A stretch of 64,000 nt of DNA from Bradyrhizobium sp. BR 10289 (GCF_019455385.1 NZ_JACOFR010000006.1:235961-299960); one strand, 5' to 3'; shown: positions 28,915 to 39,419, counted from the stretch's first letter. Numbers and translations are program-made. Notes: generated by a model not told the origin, from the letters alone.

Positions 28915-29378
28915 TTCAAAATACTCCAGTGCAAGCCATTCATCCGGGCTGCTACGGCCATAACGGCGCCGACGACGTCGAGCGCGACGCCGCTCTGCTC
29001 GCGCGCGTCGTGCCTGGCCGTCCCGCCCAGCTGCAATGGATGCGTGACGACGAGTTCGGCTGGTCGCCGGCTTCTCCCGGGATGGTCATGGAAGCAGAGG
29101 CGGGATTGTCCAAGGACGGTAAGATCGCCGACGGCATATGAATTGTGGGGCAACTCGCATGCGACGCGCCAGGACAGGCGGGAGGCGTCAATCCTCTTGC
29201 ATCCCGGCACATGGCGCGGCGCCAGCACATGACGCCAGCGCTCGAGATTCCCGAGGCCTTCGGAAGCAGCGATCGCAACTCGGTTCCGCTCTACGATCTG
29301 CCCAAGCGTCGGATCGTTAGTCACTTGCTAACGGAAATGCCTATCCGCGGACCATCGAGACCTGACGTTCTGGGTTAG
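28915..29378 (+). pseudogene. Fragment of a molybdenum hydroxylase large subunit (xanthine/isoquinoline dehydrogenase type)
   Basis: Three neighbouring frames each carry part of one protein. The first has CYGHNGADDVERDAALLARV and LQWMRDDEFGWSPASPGMV, the molybdopterin-binding-subunit block that normally reads GCYGHNGADD...WMR-DE. A shift near 29135 moves to YELWGNSHATRQDRR and a second shift near 29235 moves to GSSDRNSVPLYDLPKRRIVS. These are consecutive in CoxL/IorB-like proteins, which have 750 or more residues, so the rest is lost. There is no start or regulatory context. It is decayed coding matter at the right edge of the island. The remaining gap, 29379-29487, holds nothing recognisable. 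Confidence 0.72.
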
Positions 29379-29487
29379 GCTGCCCATCGATAAGAAAACA
29401 GCGCCTCTAAACACTGGACCTTGCGATGTAGCGGACCAGTGACTCGTTCCGACATGTTGCCCCGAGGCCAGGATCTAGAACGCTCAG

Positions 29488-30399
29488 TCAGATATTGGTC
29501 TTCCCGGCGCGCGCGCCCCGGCTGGGTCGGATGATGCCGTCGCGGATCAAATCACCGCAAATTTCCTTCAAGAGTGCCATGGTCTCGCGCGTAGCCCGGC
29601 TGACGGGACGTCCACGCGGCAAGGCCAGGATGCGGTTTGCATGCATCCAAGACAGCGGAACGGCCGAAAGCGCGCCGGCCGCGACCTCCCGATAGATTCC
29701 GGAATAGGGCATCAGCGCATAGCCGAGTCCCGAGGCCACCATGCGCTTCATTGAGATCGAGCTGTCGACGCGCAACCGGCTCGCGACCTCCGGCGGGAAT
29801 GGCGAGCGGCTCAGCGGCAGCACGGCGCGCGGCAGGGTCTTGAATTCGGCGCGCGTGAGCTTGCCGCGCTTAAGCAGGGGATCGCGCGGCGGACCGATCA
29901 GGTAGGTCTGCTCGACGACAAGCGTGTCGTAATCGAGGTGATCGTTCGGCATCGGCGAGGTGAGGATGGCGAGATCGAGCTGGCCGCGCAGCAGCCGATC
30001 GCTGGCCAATTCCGTCAGTCCCTCGCTGAGCTCGAGGCTCACGCGCGGAAGGCGTTCGACGACCAGTTGGGCGAGCGGCGGATAGAACACCTCACCGAGG
30101 GAAGGCGGCGCGCCGAGCCGCACGGTGCCGCTCGGCTCGCGGTTCTCGGTGCGCACCTCGGCCTTGATGTCGTCGACGAGGCCGAGCAGCCAGCGTCCGC
30201 GCTCGAGCAGCACCTTGCCGGACTCCGTCACCGCGACGCCGCGCGCGGTGCGCGTCAAGAGCGCGCCGCCGAGCTCGTATTCCAGCTCCTTGATGTGCCG
30301 GCTGAGCGCGGATTGCGCGACGTTGACACTGCTTGCCGCTGCGCCAAAGCCGCCGCGCTCGGCCACGGCGATGAAGTAGCGGAGCTGGCGCAGGTCCAT
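29488..30399 (-). CDS. LysR-family transcriptional regulator
   Basis: A 303-residue LysR protein. The N-terminal winged helix starts MDLRQLRYFIAVAERGGFGA and continues to ALSRHIKELEYELGGALLTR. The effector domain begins about residue 90 (GTVRLGAPPSLGEVFYPPLA), as in the NAC/CynR-like group. It diverges from the flavin monooxygenase gene with 110 bp between starts, and a perfect T-N11-A palindrome lies 12 bp from its own start. By LysR rules it should both autorepress and activate the divergent catabolic operon when the substrate or an intermediate is bound. Confidence 0.93.
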   Translation of the reverse strand: MDLRQLRYFIAVAERGGFGAAASSVNVAQSALSRHIKELEYELGGALLTRTARGVAVTESGKVLLERGRWLLGLVDDIKAEVRTENREPSGTVRLGAPPSLGEVFYPPLAQLVVERLPRVSLELSEGLTELASDRLLRGQLDLAILTSPMPNDHLDYDTLVVEQTYLIGPPRDPLLKRGKLTRAEFKTLPRAVLPLSRSPFPPEVASRLRVDSSISMKRMVASGLGYALMPYSGIYREVAAGALSAVPLSWMHANRILALPRGRPVSRATRETMALLKEICGDLIRDGIIRPSRGARAGKTNI

Positions 30400-30410
30400 T
30401 GGCGGCCTCC

Positions 30411-30425
30411 ATCTCGAAACGAGAT
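30411..30425. promoter_or_regulatory. LysR-type operator palindrome (ATCTCG-AAA-CGAGAT)
   Basis: A perfect 6-bp inverted repeat with a 3-base spacer fits the T-N11-A rule of LysR binding sites (T30412, A30424). It sits between the divergent LysR gene (start 30399) and the monooxygenase operon (start 30510), close to the regulator's start, where autoregulatory sites usually lie. Confidence 0.6.
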
Positions 30426-30509
30426 CGGAAGCATATCAAACATATTCTTGTGAGATGTCAAAAACGGCGCATCCTGTCGCCAACAAGACCAACGGGGAAG
30501 GAAACGTCG

Positions 30510-32132
30510 ATGGGCTCGTCTTCTGAGACGACGCGCCGTGCGTCGGTCATGATCGTCGGCGGCGGACCGGTCGGGCTCGCGATGGGGCTTCTGCTCGATC
30601 GCTTCGGCATCGACGCCGTCATTGTCGAGAAGAGCACCACCACAACGGATCATCCGAAATCGCGCGGCTGCTGGGTGCGCACCATGGAGATTTTCCGCCA
30701 ATGGGGCCTCGAGCAGGCAATCCGCGACCGCGGCCTGCAGGATTCCACCGACATGTTCGTACAGGTCGAAAGCATCGCCGGCCGCGAGATCAGCCGCTCG
30801 CGTCCCGAGCCCAATCTCGGCCAGACGCCGGCCTGGAAATCGCTGGTCGCGCAGGACGCCGTGGAGGAGGAGATCCACAAGGTCGTGGCCCGCTCCAAGC
30901 TGGTGGAGGTGCATTTCTCGACCGAGTTCATGGGTTTCGAGGAGGTCGAGGACGGCGTCGTCTGCGAAATCCGCTCGGTGGAAACCGGCCGTAGCGAGTT
31001 CTGGAACGCCAAATATCTCCTGGCCTGCGACGGCGCCGGCAGCCAGACTCGCCGCCGCGCCGGCATCGACATGGTGGGGCCGGCGACGCTTGCGGTGATG
31101 CTCAACGAATATTGGCGCGCCGATCTGTCGCGCTTTCCGATCACGCGCGAGGCGGCCGGCTACCAGGTCTATAGCGACAAGCCGGGCATGCCGCGGCGAG
31201 CCGGCATTCTCAACACCAACGGCCGCGACCGCTGGCTATCGGTGATCCAGATCGGCGAGGAGAAGGACGAGCGGCCGCGGCCGTGGACCGATGCCGAGAC
31301 GGTCGAGATCATCCGCACCCATGTCGGCGTGCCCGATCTCGACGTCACGCTGCTCAACCGCTCGATCTGGCGCATGAGCAGGCAGGTCGCGTCGCAGTTC
31401 AAGAAACACCGCGTCTTTGTGGTCGGCGACGCCGCACATCGCTTCCCGCCGACCGGCGGCTTCGGCCTGAACTCCGGAGTGCAGGATGCGCACAACCTCG
31501 CCTGGAAGCTCGCTTACGTGTTGCGCGGAATCGCCTCCGAGAAGCTGCTCGACACCTACGATGTCGAGCGCCGGCCGGTGGCGCAATCCAACGCTGACTT
31601 CTCCTACGGCAACCTGATCCGCTTCCGCCGGCTCGACGATGCGGTGCGCTCGGGCAATGAGGACCGCATCCGCTTCTGGGTCAATGATCTCGACAATCAC
31701 CTGCATTCGATCGGTCAGGGGCTCGGCTTTTCCTATGAGGAGGGCGCGGTCATTCCCGACGGCACGCCGCGCGGCGGGCATCTGACGCGCTACTATTTCC
31801 CGTCCGATCGGCCGGGCGGGCGCTTCCCGCATCTGTGGCTCGACATGGCGCGGAAACACTCCACGCTCGACTGGTTCGACAAGGAGTTCACGGTGGTCGC
31901 CGGCCCGCTCGGCGGCGCCTGGCTGGAGGCGGGCCGCGCCGTGTCGGAGAAGACAGGCATTCGGCTGAACCTGCAGCAGCTGCCGAATGCGCATTCCTCC
32001 GACGGGATCCAGATGGGTCCGCGCGGCGCCGTGCTGGTGCGGCCTGACGGCCATGTCGCCTGGCGCATCCCTTACGTCCCGGAACATCCCGCCCGCGAGC
32101 TCGCGGCCGCGCTGCAGACCGTGTTGCACTAG
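30510..32132 (+). CDS. FAD-dependent aromatic monooxygenase (PHBH/TfdB/MhpA-like)
   Basis: A 540-residue class A flavoprotein. The ATG at 30510 follows GGAAGGAAACGTCG. The Rossmann motif SVMIVGGGPVGLAMGLLLDR is at residues 13-32, and the DG motif ACDGAGSQTRR binds FAD and NADPH. FVVGDAAHRFPPTGGFGLNS is the GD motif, and SGVQDAHNLAWKLAYVL follows it. The C-terminal thioredoxin-like domain ends with VLVRPDGHVAWRIP, the usual ending of the PheA/TfdB/MhpA group that hydroxylates phenolic acids. It is the first gene of a four-gene operon with hydrolase, transporter and peptidase. Confidence 0.92.
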   Translation: MGSSSETTRRASVMIVGGGPVGLAMGLLLDRFGIDAVIVEKSTTTTDHPKSRGCWVRTMEIFRQWGLEQAIRDRGLQDSTDMFVQVESIAGREISRSRPEPNLGQTPAWKSLVAQDAVEEEIHKVVARSKLVEVHFSTEFMGFEEVEDGVVCEIRSVETGRSEFWNAKYLLACDGAGSQTRRRAGIDMVGPATLAVMLNEYWRADLSRFPITREAAGYQVYSDKPGMPRRAGILNTNGRDRWLSVIQIGEEKDERPRPWTDAETVEIIRTHVGVPDLDVTLLNRSIWRMSRQVASQFKKHRVFVVGDAAHRFPPTGGFGLNSGVQDAHNLAWKLAYVLRGIASEKLLDTYDVERRPVAQSNADFSYGNLIRFRRLDDAVRSGNEDRIRFWVNDLDNHLHSIGQGLGFSYEEGAVIPDGTPRGGHLTRYYFPSDRPGGRFPHLWLDMARKHSTLDWFDKEFTVVAGPLGGAWLEAGRAVSEKTGIRLNLQQLPNAHSSDGIQMGPRGAVLVRPDGHVAWRIPYVPEHPARELAAALQTVLH

Positions 32133-32134
32133 CC

Positions 32135-32980
32135 ATGGAACGCATAGAAGCCAACGGCATCTCGATCAGATTCAAGCGCTCGGGCGAAGGCCCGCCGCTG
32201 GTGCTGCTGCACGGCGCGGAAGCCGATCATGCCATGTTCGATGCCTTTGCTGCGCACCTCGCACCGCATTTCACCGTCATCGCCTACGATCAGCGCGATT
32301 CCGGCGGCACGCGCAATCCGGCCGCGCCGTATGGTCTGGGCGAGCTCGCCGACGATCTCGCCGCATTGATCGCCGGCCTCGGCCTGTCTCGCGCCCATGT
32401 GCTCGGCACCTCATTCGGCGGCGCCATTGCGCAAGTTGCGGCGGTCCGCCACCCCGCGCGCATCGACCGCCTGGTGCTCGCCTCGACGTTTCGGGTCGGC
32501 GTATCGGTGGCGTCGATCAACCCGGAAGGTTTTCCCCGGTTTGCCGAGCTGCGGGCGAAGCTGCCGGAGTCGCTGTCGGCCTTCGCCGAATATTTCTTCC
32601 CGCCCAGCTACATCGCAACCAACCCGCAGGCACTCGGCATTTTCACCGGCAACAAGCGCGACGCCGGCCAGCGCGAGCGCCGCGGCGCGGTGCTGGCGCA
32701 ACCGATCGCGATATCTCTCGCCGGCATCAGGGCGCCGACCCTGGTGCTGGCCGGCCGCGACGATCGCCTGATCCCGCCGGCGCACACCCTGTCGCTGGCG
32801 CGTGAGATTGCGGGGGCGCACACGGCGGTGATCGACGGCGTCGGCCATGTCGGCACGATCCAGGATCCGGCCGCGGTCGCGGCGCAGGTGATCGCCTTTC
32901 TAGACGGCAAAAAAACAGAACATATCGCGGAGGAGAACGACCATGGCGGAATTCGGGGAGGATCTGGTCACAGCCTATGA
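32135..32980 (+). CDS. Alpha/beta hydrolase
   Basis: A 281-residue hydrolase starting 2 bp after the monooxygenase stop. The oxyanion strand VLLHGAEADHAMFD comes first, and the nucleophile elbow is G-T-S-F-G-G (LGTSFGGAIAQVAA), with Ser as nucleophile. The acid is probably in LVLAGRDDRLIPP and the His in VIDGVGHVGTIQDP. It could cleave a ring-fission product or an ester formed in the pathway. The last 38 bp overlap the next gene, so the C-terminal tail after LDGKKTEH is probably not conserved. Confidence 0.9.
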   Translation: MERIEANGISIRFKRSGEGPPLVLLHGAEADHAMFDAFAAHLAPHFTVIAYDQRDSGGTRNPAAPYGLGELADDLAALIAGLGLSRAHVLGTSFGGAIAQVAAVRHPARIDRLVLASTFRVGVSVASINPEGFPRFAELRAKLPESLSAFAEYFFPPSYIATNPQALGIFTGNKRDAGQRERRGAVLAQPIAISLAGIRAPTLVLAGRDDRLIPPAHTLSLAREIAGAHTAVIDGVGHVGTIQDPAAVAAQVIAFLDGKKTEHIAEENDHGGIRGGSGHSL

Positions 32981-34400
32981 CCGGGCGCGGCTCGATGCGC
33001 GTTACTGGATCAGCATCGCACTCGGCATCTCTACCAGCGTGTTCGACTATTTCGACTATTTCGTCGTCGGCTTCCTCGTCGCGGTGCTGGCGCCGCAATG
33101 GCAGTTGAGCTTCGGGCAGACTTCGCTGATCCTGCTCGCCGCAGGCGTCGGCGCCATCCTGGGATCGCTGGCCTGGGGCGCGCTCGCCGACCGCTTCGGG
33201 CGCAAGGCGCTGCTGGTGGCTGGCGTCACCCTGTGCGGGCTGAGTGCGGGCTCGGTCTCTTTCATCCCCGATGGCGCCTGGGTCGCCTTCGCCGTGCTCC
33301 GCTTCTTCGTCGGTTTCGGCGTCGGTGCCGCTGCCTCCGTCGCGGTGCCCCTGATCGTCGAATATACGCCGACCCGGCATCGCACGGTGATCACCAGTGC
33401 CACCGTGATTCCGGTCTCGCTCGGCATTCTCGCCGCCTCGCTCTCGGCCGCGACGCTGCTGCACCAGATCGGCTGGCGCGGACTGGCCGCGCTGGGTTTC
33501 CTGCCGCTCGTGCCGGCGCTCTTGATCGCGCTGATCATGCCGGAATCCGTGCGCTGGCTGGTGTCGCGCGGCCGCGATGCGGATGCACGCCGCATCGTCG
33601 CGCGCGCTTTGCGCGTCGCGCCCGAGGCGCTGCCGCCGCCGGTGGTCGAAAGCATCGGCCGCCCGCAAGGCGCGGGCTTCTCCGAGCTGCTGTCGGAGCC
33701 CCGGCGCTTCTGGCTGACGGTGATCGTCTGGTTCGGGGCCAGCACCGCGAATTACGGCGTGTTCCTGTGGGGGCCGACCATCGTTGCGCTGTTGACGGGC
33801 GTGTCGCCGATCGAGGCCGCTCATTTGTTCGTGATCGTGTCGCTCACCGGCATGATCGGGCGGGCCATCTTCTCGGTGCTGCCGCAATGGATCGGGCGGC
33901 GGCGTTGCGGCGAGATCATGGGCTACGGCATTGCGCTGTCGCTCGGCGCTGCAGGTGCGTTTTTCGATCGCATCCTGTTCGGCTATCCCGCCTTCGTCGT
34001 GCTGCTGATCCCGGCTGCGTTGTTCTTCGACGGCGGCTTCTCCAACATCGCGCCCTATTCCGCCGAGATCTTCCCGGTTCGCCTGAGCGCGCGCGGCGTC
34101 GGCCTCGCGCAGGCGGCCAACGGCGTCGGCAAGATCGCAGGTCCGTTGTGTCTGGCACTCATCGCGGGCACCTCGAACCTGATCACGCCGAAGGCCACCA
34201 TCGACGCGGTGACACCGGCGTTCCTGTTTCTGGCCGCCTGCGGTCTTGCGATCGGGCTTGCCTTCACGCTGCTTGGCATCGAAACCCATGGCCGGCCGCT
34301 GGCTTTGGATGTGCCGCAAGGCAGTAAAACCGCGGGAACCGTGGTCGTCAGCATTGGCGGCGCGCCCGAGGCCGTTGCGGCGCGGCCGACGCCGACTTAG
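32943..34400 (+). CDS. MFS transporter, aromatic acid:H+ symporter (AAHS) type
   Basis: A 485-residue membrane protein of 12 helices. The ATG at 32943 has GGAGGAGAACGACC before it and lies 38 bp inside the hydrolase gene. The first helix contains DYFDYFVVGFLVAVL, the AAHS D-x-F-D motif variant, and loop 2-3 has GALADRFGRKALLVAGV. The second half repeats the pattern with WIGRRRCGEIMGYG. Known relatives (PcaK, BenK) import aromatic acids, which fits the neighbouring aromatic monooxygenase. Confidence 0.9.
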   Translation: MAEFGEDLVTAYDRARLDARYWISIALGISTSVFDYFDYFVVGFLVAVLAPQWQLSFGQTSLILLAAGVGAILGSLAWGALADRFGRKALLVAGVTLCGLSAGSVSFIPDGAWVAFAVLRFFVGFGVGAAASVAVPLIVEYTPTRHRTVITSATVIPVSLGILAASLSAATLLHQIGWRGLAALGFLPLVPALLIALIMPESVRWLVSRGRDADARRIVARALRVAPEALPPPVVESIGRPQGAGFSELLSEPRRFWLTVIVWFGASTANYGVFLWGPTIVALLTGVSPIEAAHLFVIVSLTGMIGRAIFSVLPQWIGRRRCGEIMGYGIALSLGAAGAFFDRILFGYPAFVVLLIPAALFFDGGFSNIAPYSAEIFPVRLSARGVGLAQAANGVGKIAGPLCLALIAGTSNLITPKATIDAVTPAFLFLAACGLAIGLAFTLLGIETHGRPLALDVPQGSKTAGTVVVSIGGAPEAVAARPTPT

Positions 34401-34442
34401 CTTTCGCTTGAGGCTCCATCATAACAAACCAGGAAACGCATC

Positions 34443-35642
34443 ATGCAAGAGAGCGTCCACACCCGAACGGCCTCCCGTGCCATCCCCTTCGACACCGGCA
34501 AGCTTGACCGGCTGATGGAGCAGGCAGGCCTCGACCTGCTGCTCGTCACCTCCAAGCACAATGTGCAATACCTGCTCGATATCGAACGCGCGATCTTCTT
34601 CGACTACATGGATGCGCTCGGCGTCAGCCGCTATCTTCCCGTGGTCATCTATGCCAAGGGCGCGCCGGACAAGGCGGGCTATGTCGCCCATCGGATGGAG
34701 ACCTATCAGCGCCAGCTGGAGCAGCCATGGCTTCAGGAGGTGCGCATCTCCGGCAACGGCTCCGTCGATGCGATCGCAAGCGCGGTGGAGATGATCCGCA
34801 AGAGCGGCGTGTCTGCCAAGCGCATCGGCGTCGAGATGGCTTTCCTGCCGATGGATGCCGGCAACGCGTTGCGTGACGCGTTTCCGGACAGCGACATCAA
34901 GGATGCGCTGTTCGTGCTGGAGCGGCTCCGCGCGGTGAAGACGCCGGCGGAACTGGCCAAGCTGCGCACGGCTTCCGATCTCGTGATCGCGTCCATGCTC
35001 GACGTCATCGCCCACCACGGCCCTGGCACCACGAAGCGGCAGCTGTTCGATGCGCTGAAGGTCGCGGAGGTCAAGCGCGGCTTGACGTTCGAATATTGCC
35101 TGCTGGCGGCAGGCACAAGCCACAACCGGGCGCCGTCGGAGCAGCGCTGGGAGCAGGGCGACGTGCTCTCTCTCGATTCCGGCGGCAATTATCACGGCTA
35201 CATCGGTGATCTCGCCCGCATGGCCGTGCTTGGCGATCCCGATCAGGAACTGAAGGATCTGCTTGCCGAGATCGAAGCCGTGCAGCGCGCGGCCTTTGCC
35301 GTGATCAAGCCCGGCACCTTGGGCGGGGCGATCTACACCGCCGCCGAACGCGCGCTGAAGGAGACGAGCCAGCGCAACCACACCGAGTTCCTCGCCCATG
35401 GCATGGGCCTCGTCAGCCACGAGGCGCCGCGGCTGACCGCGACCGGCCCGGTCCGCTACGACGCCTATGATGCGGAGCGGCCGCTCGAGGCTGGCATGGT
35501 GATCTCGGTGGAAACCACGATGAAGCATCCGAACCGCGGCTTCATCAAGCTCGAGGACACGGTGGCCGTCACCGCAACCGGGCACGAAATCTTCGGCGAA
35601 GGCGGCCGCGGCTGGAATTTAGGTGGCACGGCGCTGCGGTAA
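34443..35642 (+). CDS. M24 metallopeptidase family protein (Xaa-Pro dipeptidase-like)
   Basis: A 399-residue pita-bread-fold protein. The N-terminal creatinase domain starts FDTGKLDRLMEQAGLDLLLV. All five metal ligands of the C-terminal domain are visible: D in LSLDSGGNYHGYIGDLARM (two Asp), H in LAHGMGLVSHEAPR, E in VISVETTMKHP and E in IKLEDTVAVT. So the metal site is intact and the protein should be a hydrolase (peptide or amide) rather than a creatinase-only fold. It ends the LysR-linked operon, so it may cleave an amide conjugate of the aromatic substrate, which is inference. Confidence 0.9.
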   Translation: MQESVHTRTASRAIPFDTGKLDRLMEQAGLDLLLVTSKHNVQYLLDIERAIFFDYMDALGVSRYLPVVIYAKGAPDKAGYVAHRMETYQRQLEQPWLQEVRISGNGSVDAIASAVEMIRKSGVSAKRIGVEMAFLPMDAGNALRDAFPDSDIKDALFVLERLRAVKTPAELAKLRTASDLVIASMLDVIAHHGPGTTKRQLFDALKVAEVKRGLTFEYCLLAAGTSHNRAPSEQRWEQGDVLSLDSGGNYHGYIGDLARMAVLGDPDQELKDLLAEIEAVQRAAFAVIKPGTLGGAIYTAAERALKETSQRNHTEFLAHGMGLVSHEAPRLTATGPVRYDAYDAERPLEAGMVISVETTMKHPNRGFIKLEDTVAVTATGHEIFGEGGRGWNLGGTALR

Positions 35643-35843
35643 AACGCTGGCGCGGCAAGGCCGAAAGCAACAGCTAGTCGACTCCGCGCACCAGAAGACC
35701 ATGTCATAGGCCGAGAGCGTCGCGGTGGTAGCAACCGGAGGGTCGAGAGCGGCGACGTCGCGCCCGACGTAGACGTTTTCCGCGACTGGATCGTTGCTCC
35801 GCTCAGAAGGCGATCGCAGGCTTGCCGCGCACACGACCTCACG

Positions 35844-37073
35844 TCAACTTGCATTACGCCAGCATGTCCGACGCGAAGCGCCGGAGACGGCGTCGAGGAA
35901 GCGGTCGATATCCTCCTCGCTGGTGTAGGCGTGAGGCGCGACACGGTTGACGGCCTCGAGGCCTCGTGCCTCGAGATCCGCCCGCGCATAGCCGCGATCG
36001 ACCACCGCCGCGGCGATGTTGGCTTCGGCGAGATGATCGTTCAGCTCGGCCGGCGCGAGCGCGTCGGTCGTGAATGTGAGGAACGCGGACTCGGCCGCGT
36101 CGTCTTCGAACACGGTCACGCCCGGAATGGCCGTCAGCCCCGCATGGATACGGACGAGGCGCGCGCGGATCAGGTCACGAATATTCTCGATCCCGTGCTG
36201 CAATACGTGCGTGATGGCTGCACCCAGCCCGAGCCTGCCGGCGACCGAAAATTCGTAGGTTTCGAAGCGTCGCGCATCGGCGCGCGTGGCGTAGCTGTCG
36301 ATCGCCGTCCAGCTCGAACCGGCCTGGCTCAAAACGGGAGGATCGCCGAGCCGTTCCAGCGCGCGATCGGAGAGCGCCATGATGGCCTCGCCGCGAGGAC
36401 CGCGCAGCCATTTGCGGCTTGGCGCGACCAGCACGTCGGCGCCCGTATTCGCCATCCCGAGGGGAAATTGTCCGACTGCCTGGGCGCCGTCGACAAGGAG
36501 CAGGCATCCCTCCGGCCGCGGCAGCGCGGCGAGCAGCTCCACGGGTTGCCTCACGCCGAATCCGCTCGCCGCCACCGGAAGGCAGATCGCGACTGTCCGC
36601 TCATCGATCAGATCGGCAACACGTCTCACGTCAATGCGGCCGGTCCGCTCGTCGACCGGCATGATATCGATGGTGATGGCGTCGGCCTCACGCCGCTTCA
36701 TCAGGTTGAGGACATTGCCGGCCCATTCCGATCGCGCGACCAGGACGCGCGAACGCCGCTTCACCGGCATGGCCAGGAACGCCATGGCCCACATCGTGCC
36801 GGCGCTGCCGCCGAATGCAACATTGTGCGGGCGGCATTGCAGGAGTTCGGCGGCGGCGGCACGGACGCCATGGAGGTCATCCGCTGCCCGCGCGGCTGCC
36901 CAGTGCGGGCCGACGCTGGCTTCCTCGGCGAGGTGACGCATGACCGTCTCGGTCACGATACGCGGCGGCAGTCCGGCGCCTGCGGCGTTCAGATGAACAA
37001 CCGTTGCAGTGCCGGGCGTGTCGGCGCGAAACGCGGCTGCGTCGAAATGGTCGCGGGAAGGGGCGATACGCAT
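35844..37073 (-). CDS. Class V PLP aminotransferase (isopenicillin-N epimerase/desulfurase-like fold)
   Basis: A 409-residue PLP enzyme with AAGGAGAGAAACGACC before the ATG at 37073. VVHLNAAGAGLPPRIVTE opens the fold. CLLLVDGAQAVGQFPLG carries the PLP-ring Asp, and VLVAPSRKWLRGPRGEAI carries the Schiff-base Lys. The family includes egtE-like lyases, isopenicillin-N epimerases and cysteine desulfurases, so the exact reaction is open. It follows the four glutamate-type ABC genes by 178 bp on the same strand and may act on the imported amino acid. The 35643-35843 gap before the M24 gene holds no credible gene. Confidence 0.85.
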   Translation of the reverse strand: MRIAPSRDHFDAAAFRADTPGTATVVHLNAAGAGLPPRIVTETVMRHLAEEASVGPHWAAARAADDLHGVRAAAAELLQCRPHNVAFGGSAGTMWAMAFLAMPVKRRSRVLVARSEWAGNVLNLMKRREADAITIDIMPVDERTGRIDVRRVADLIDERTVAICLPVAASGFGVRQPVELLAALPRPEGCLLLVDGAQAVGQFPLGMANTGADVLVAPSRKWLRGPRGEAIMALSDRALERLGDPPVLSQAGSSWTAIDSYATRADARRFETYEFSVAGRLGLGAAITHVLQHGIENIRDLIRARLVRIHAGLTAIPGVTVFEDDAAESAFLTFTTDALAPAELNDHLAEANIAAAVVDRGYARADLEARGLEAVNRVAPHAYTSEEDIDRFLDAVSGASRRTCWRNAS

Positions 37074-37251
37074 GGTCGTTTCTCTCCTTAGGGTCGTTCC
37101 GGCGAGTCATTTGCGACCGCCGCCGGAGTGATGAGATCGAAATCGTCACCGGCTCCGGATTATTGTTCGAGCATGGTCTCCGCGCAGACGCCTCCGGCGC
37201 CTGTTGCGAGGTAGAACCGCCGCGTGCGTCTTCGGATCATGATGGGAAATC

Positions 37252-38039
<788 letters not shown>

Positions 38040-38043
<4 letters not shown>

Positions 38044-38699
38044 GGACTTACCGGCTGCCTGTTGAGGAACTGGATCGATTGGGATGCGGCGAAGCAGAGC
38101 GTGAAGTAGATGACGACGGCGAACAGATAAAATTCGACCAGATGTCCTTCCCGGTTCGCCGTCACGGAGACCGCCGTCATGAAGTCATGCAGGCCGACGA
38201 CATAGACCAGCGAGGTGTCCTGAAACAACGCGATGCTCTGCGACAACAGGATCGGCAGCATCTTCCGGACCGCCTGCGGCAGGATCACGAAGCGATAGGC
38301 TTGCAGTGGGCCTAGCCCGGATGCGAGGGCGGCCGCGAGCTGCTGCTTCGGTACGCTTTGGATGCCGGCGCGTATGATCTCGGCATAATAGGCGGCCTCG
38401 AAAATGACGAAAGCAACCAGCGCCGATGTGAAAGCGCCGATCGGACGGCCGATCACGAGCGGCACCAGGAGATAGAACCAGAAGATCACCATGATCAGCG
38501 GCACGGAGCGCAGCCCGTTGACGTAGCCGGCCGCAAGGGCTGCGATCGGTCGTGGTCCGGCGATGCGCATCACGGCGAGGAGGGTGCCGAGCAGACCGCC
38601 GCCGGCCATCGCGAGCAGCAACAGGCCGAAGCTCGTCAGCAGGCCGTCCCAGAGAAACGGCGCCACGGCGCTGAGGAGATCGGGATCGAAATCGCTCAT
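38040..38699 (-). CDS. gltK: Polar amino-acid ABC transporter permease (GltK-like)
   Basis: A 219-residue permease of the His/Glu/Gln/Arg family with about five helices. The EAA loop reads AALASGLGPLQAYRFVILPQ, the coupling site for the ATPase. FEAAYYAEIIRAGIQSVPK and LFQDTSLVYVVGLHDF are further family blocks. It starts 3 bp after the preceding permease gene and overlaps the ATPase gene by 4 bp. Confidence 0.93.
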
Positions 38700-38702
38700 G
38701 GA

Positions 38703-39419
38703 TCAGGCCCGCGCCATCAAACCGGGAATCGCGACCAGCCGTTCGATGGCACGCAGCGCGACGATCACCACCGTCGTCAGGACGACATAGGTCAGGGTCG
38801 CGGCAGTGAACGCTTCGATGCCATGAAACGTCGCGCTTTCGATCTGGCGGCTCTGGCCGGTGAGCTCGAGCAGGCCGATCGTCAGCGCGAGCGAGGAATT
38901 CTTGACCACGTTGAGAAATTCGGATGTCAGCGGCGGCAGGACGTTCCGCGCAGCGATGGGCAGCAGGATGTAACGATAGCTCTGCGTAAGGGTCAGGCCG
39001 CTGGCCGCCGCAGCCATCGCCTGGCCGCGCCCGATCGCCTGGATGCCGGCACGAGTCTGCTCGGCAACGCGCGCCGCCGTGAACAGGCCGAGGCCGATGA
39101 CGGCGGTCCAGTATTCCGGCAGCGGCAGGTCGCGCTTGATCCAGTTGCCGATCGGAGCCGGCAGCAGTTCCGGGAGCACGAAATACCAGACGAACAATTG
39201 CAGCAGCAGCGGGATGTTGCGGAAGGTTTCGACATAGGCCGTGCCGAACGTTCGCGCAGCACGGTTGGGCAAAGTCCGGAGCACACCGATCGTCACCCCG
39301 ACGGCGAGGGCTAGCACCCAGGCCGCGCCCGCGACCAGCAGGGTCCATCCCAATCCTGCCAGCAGCCACCCAAGATAGGGCTCCGAGACCAGCACGCTCC
39401 AGTCCCAGCGATAGGTCAT
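38703..39419 (-). CDS. gltJ: Polar amino-acid ABC transporter permease (GltJ-like)
   Basis: A 238-residue permease. The ATG at 39419 overlaps the binding-protein stop as ATGA, which decides the start over a much longer open frame that is only an out-of-frame shadow of that gene. FRNIPLLLQLFVWYFVLPEL and the EAA loop AAASGLTLTQSYRYILLPIA identify the family. NSSLALTIGLLELTGQ follows, as in GltJ. Confidence 0.93.
   Translation of the reverse strand: MTYRWDWSVLVSEPYLGWLLAGLGWTLLVAGAAWVLALAVGVTIGVLRTLPNRAARTFGTAYVETFRNIPLLLQLFVWYFVLPELLPAPIGNWIKRDLPLPEYWTAVIGLGLFTAARVAEQTRAGIQAIGRGQAMAAAASGLTLTQSYRYILLPIAARNVLPPLTSEFLNVVKNSSLALTIGLLELTGQSRQIESATFHGIEAFTAATLTYVVLTTVVIVALRAIERLVAIPGLMARA

Noticed and set aside
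29379..29487. Search for a right-hand attachment repeat of the tRNA-Lys 3' end
   Set aside because: No copy of GGTTCGAGCC or GGTGCGCCCACCA was noticed in the window outside the tRNA, so the right border is unknown.
35619..35834. Leftward 71-residue ORF between the M24 and class V aminotransferase genes
   Set aside because: It begins with no ribosome site, overlaps the M24 stop and shows no family pattern; it could be a remnant but there is no support.
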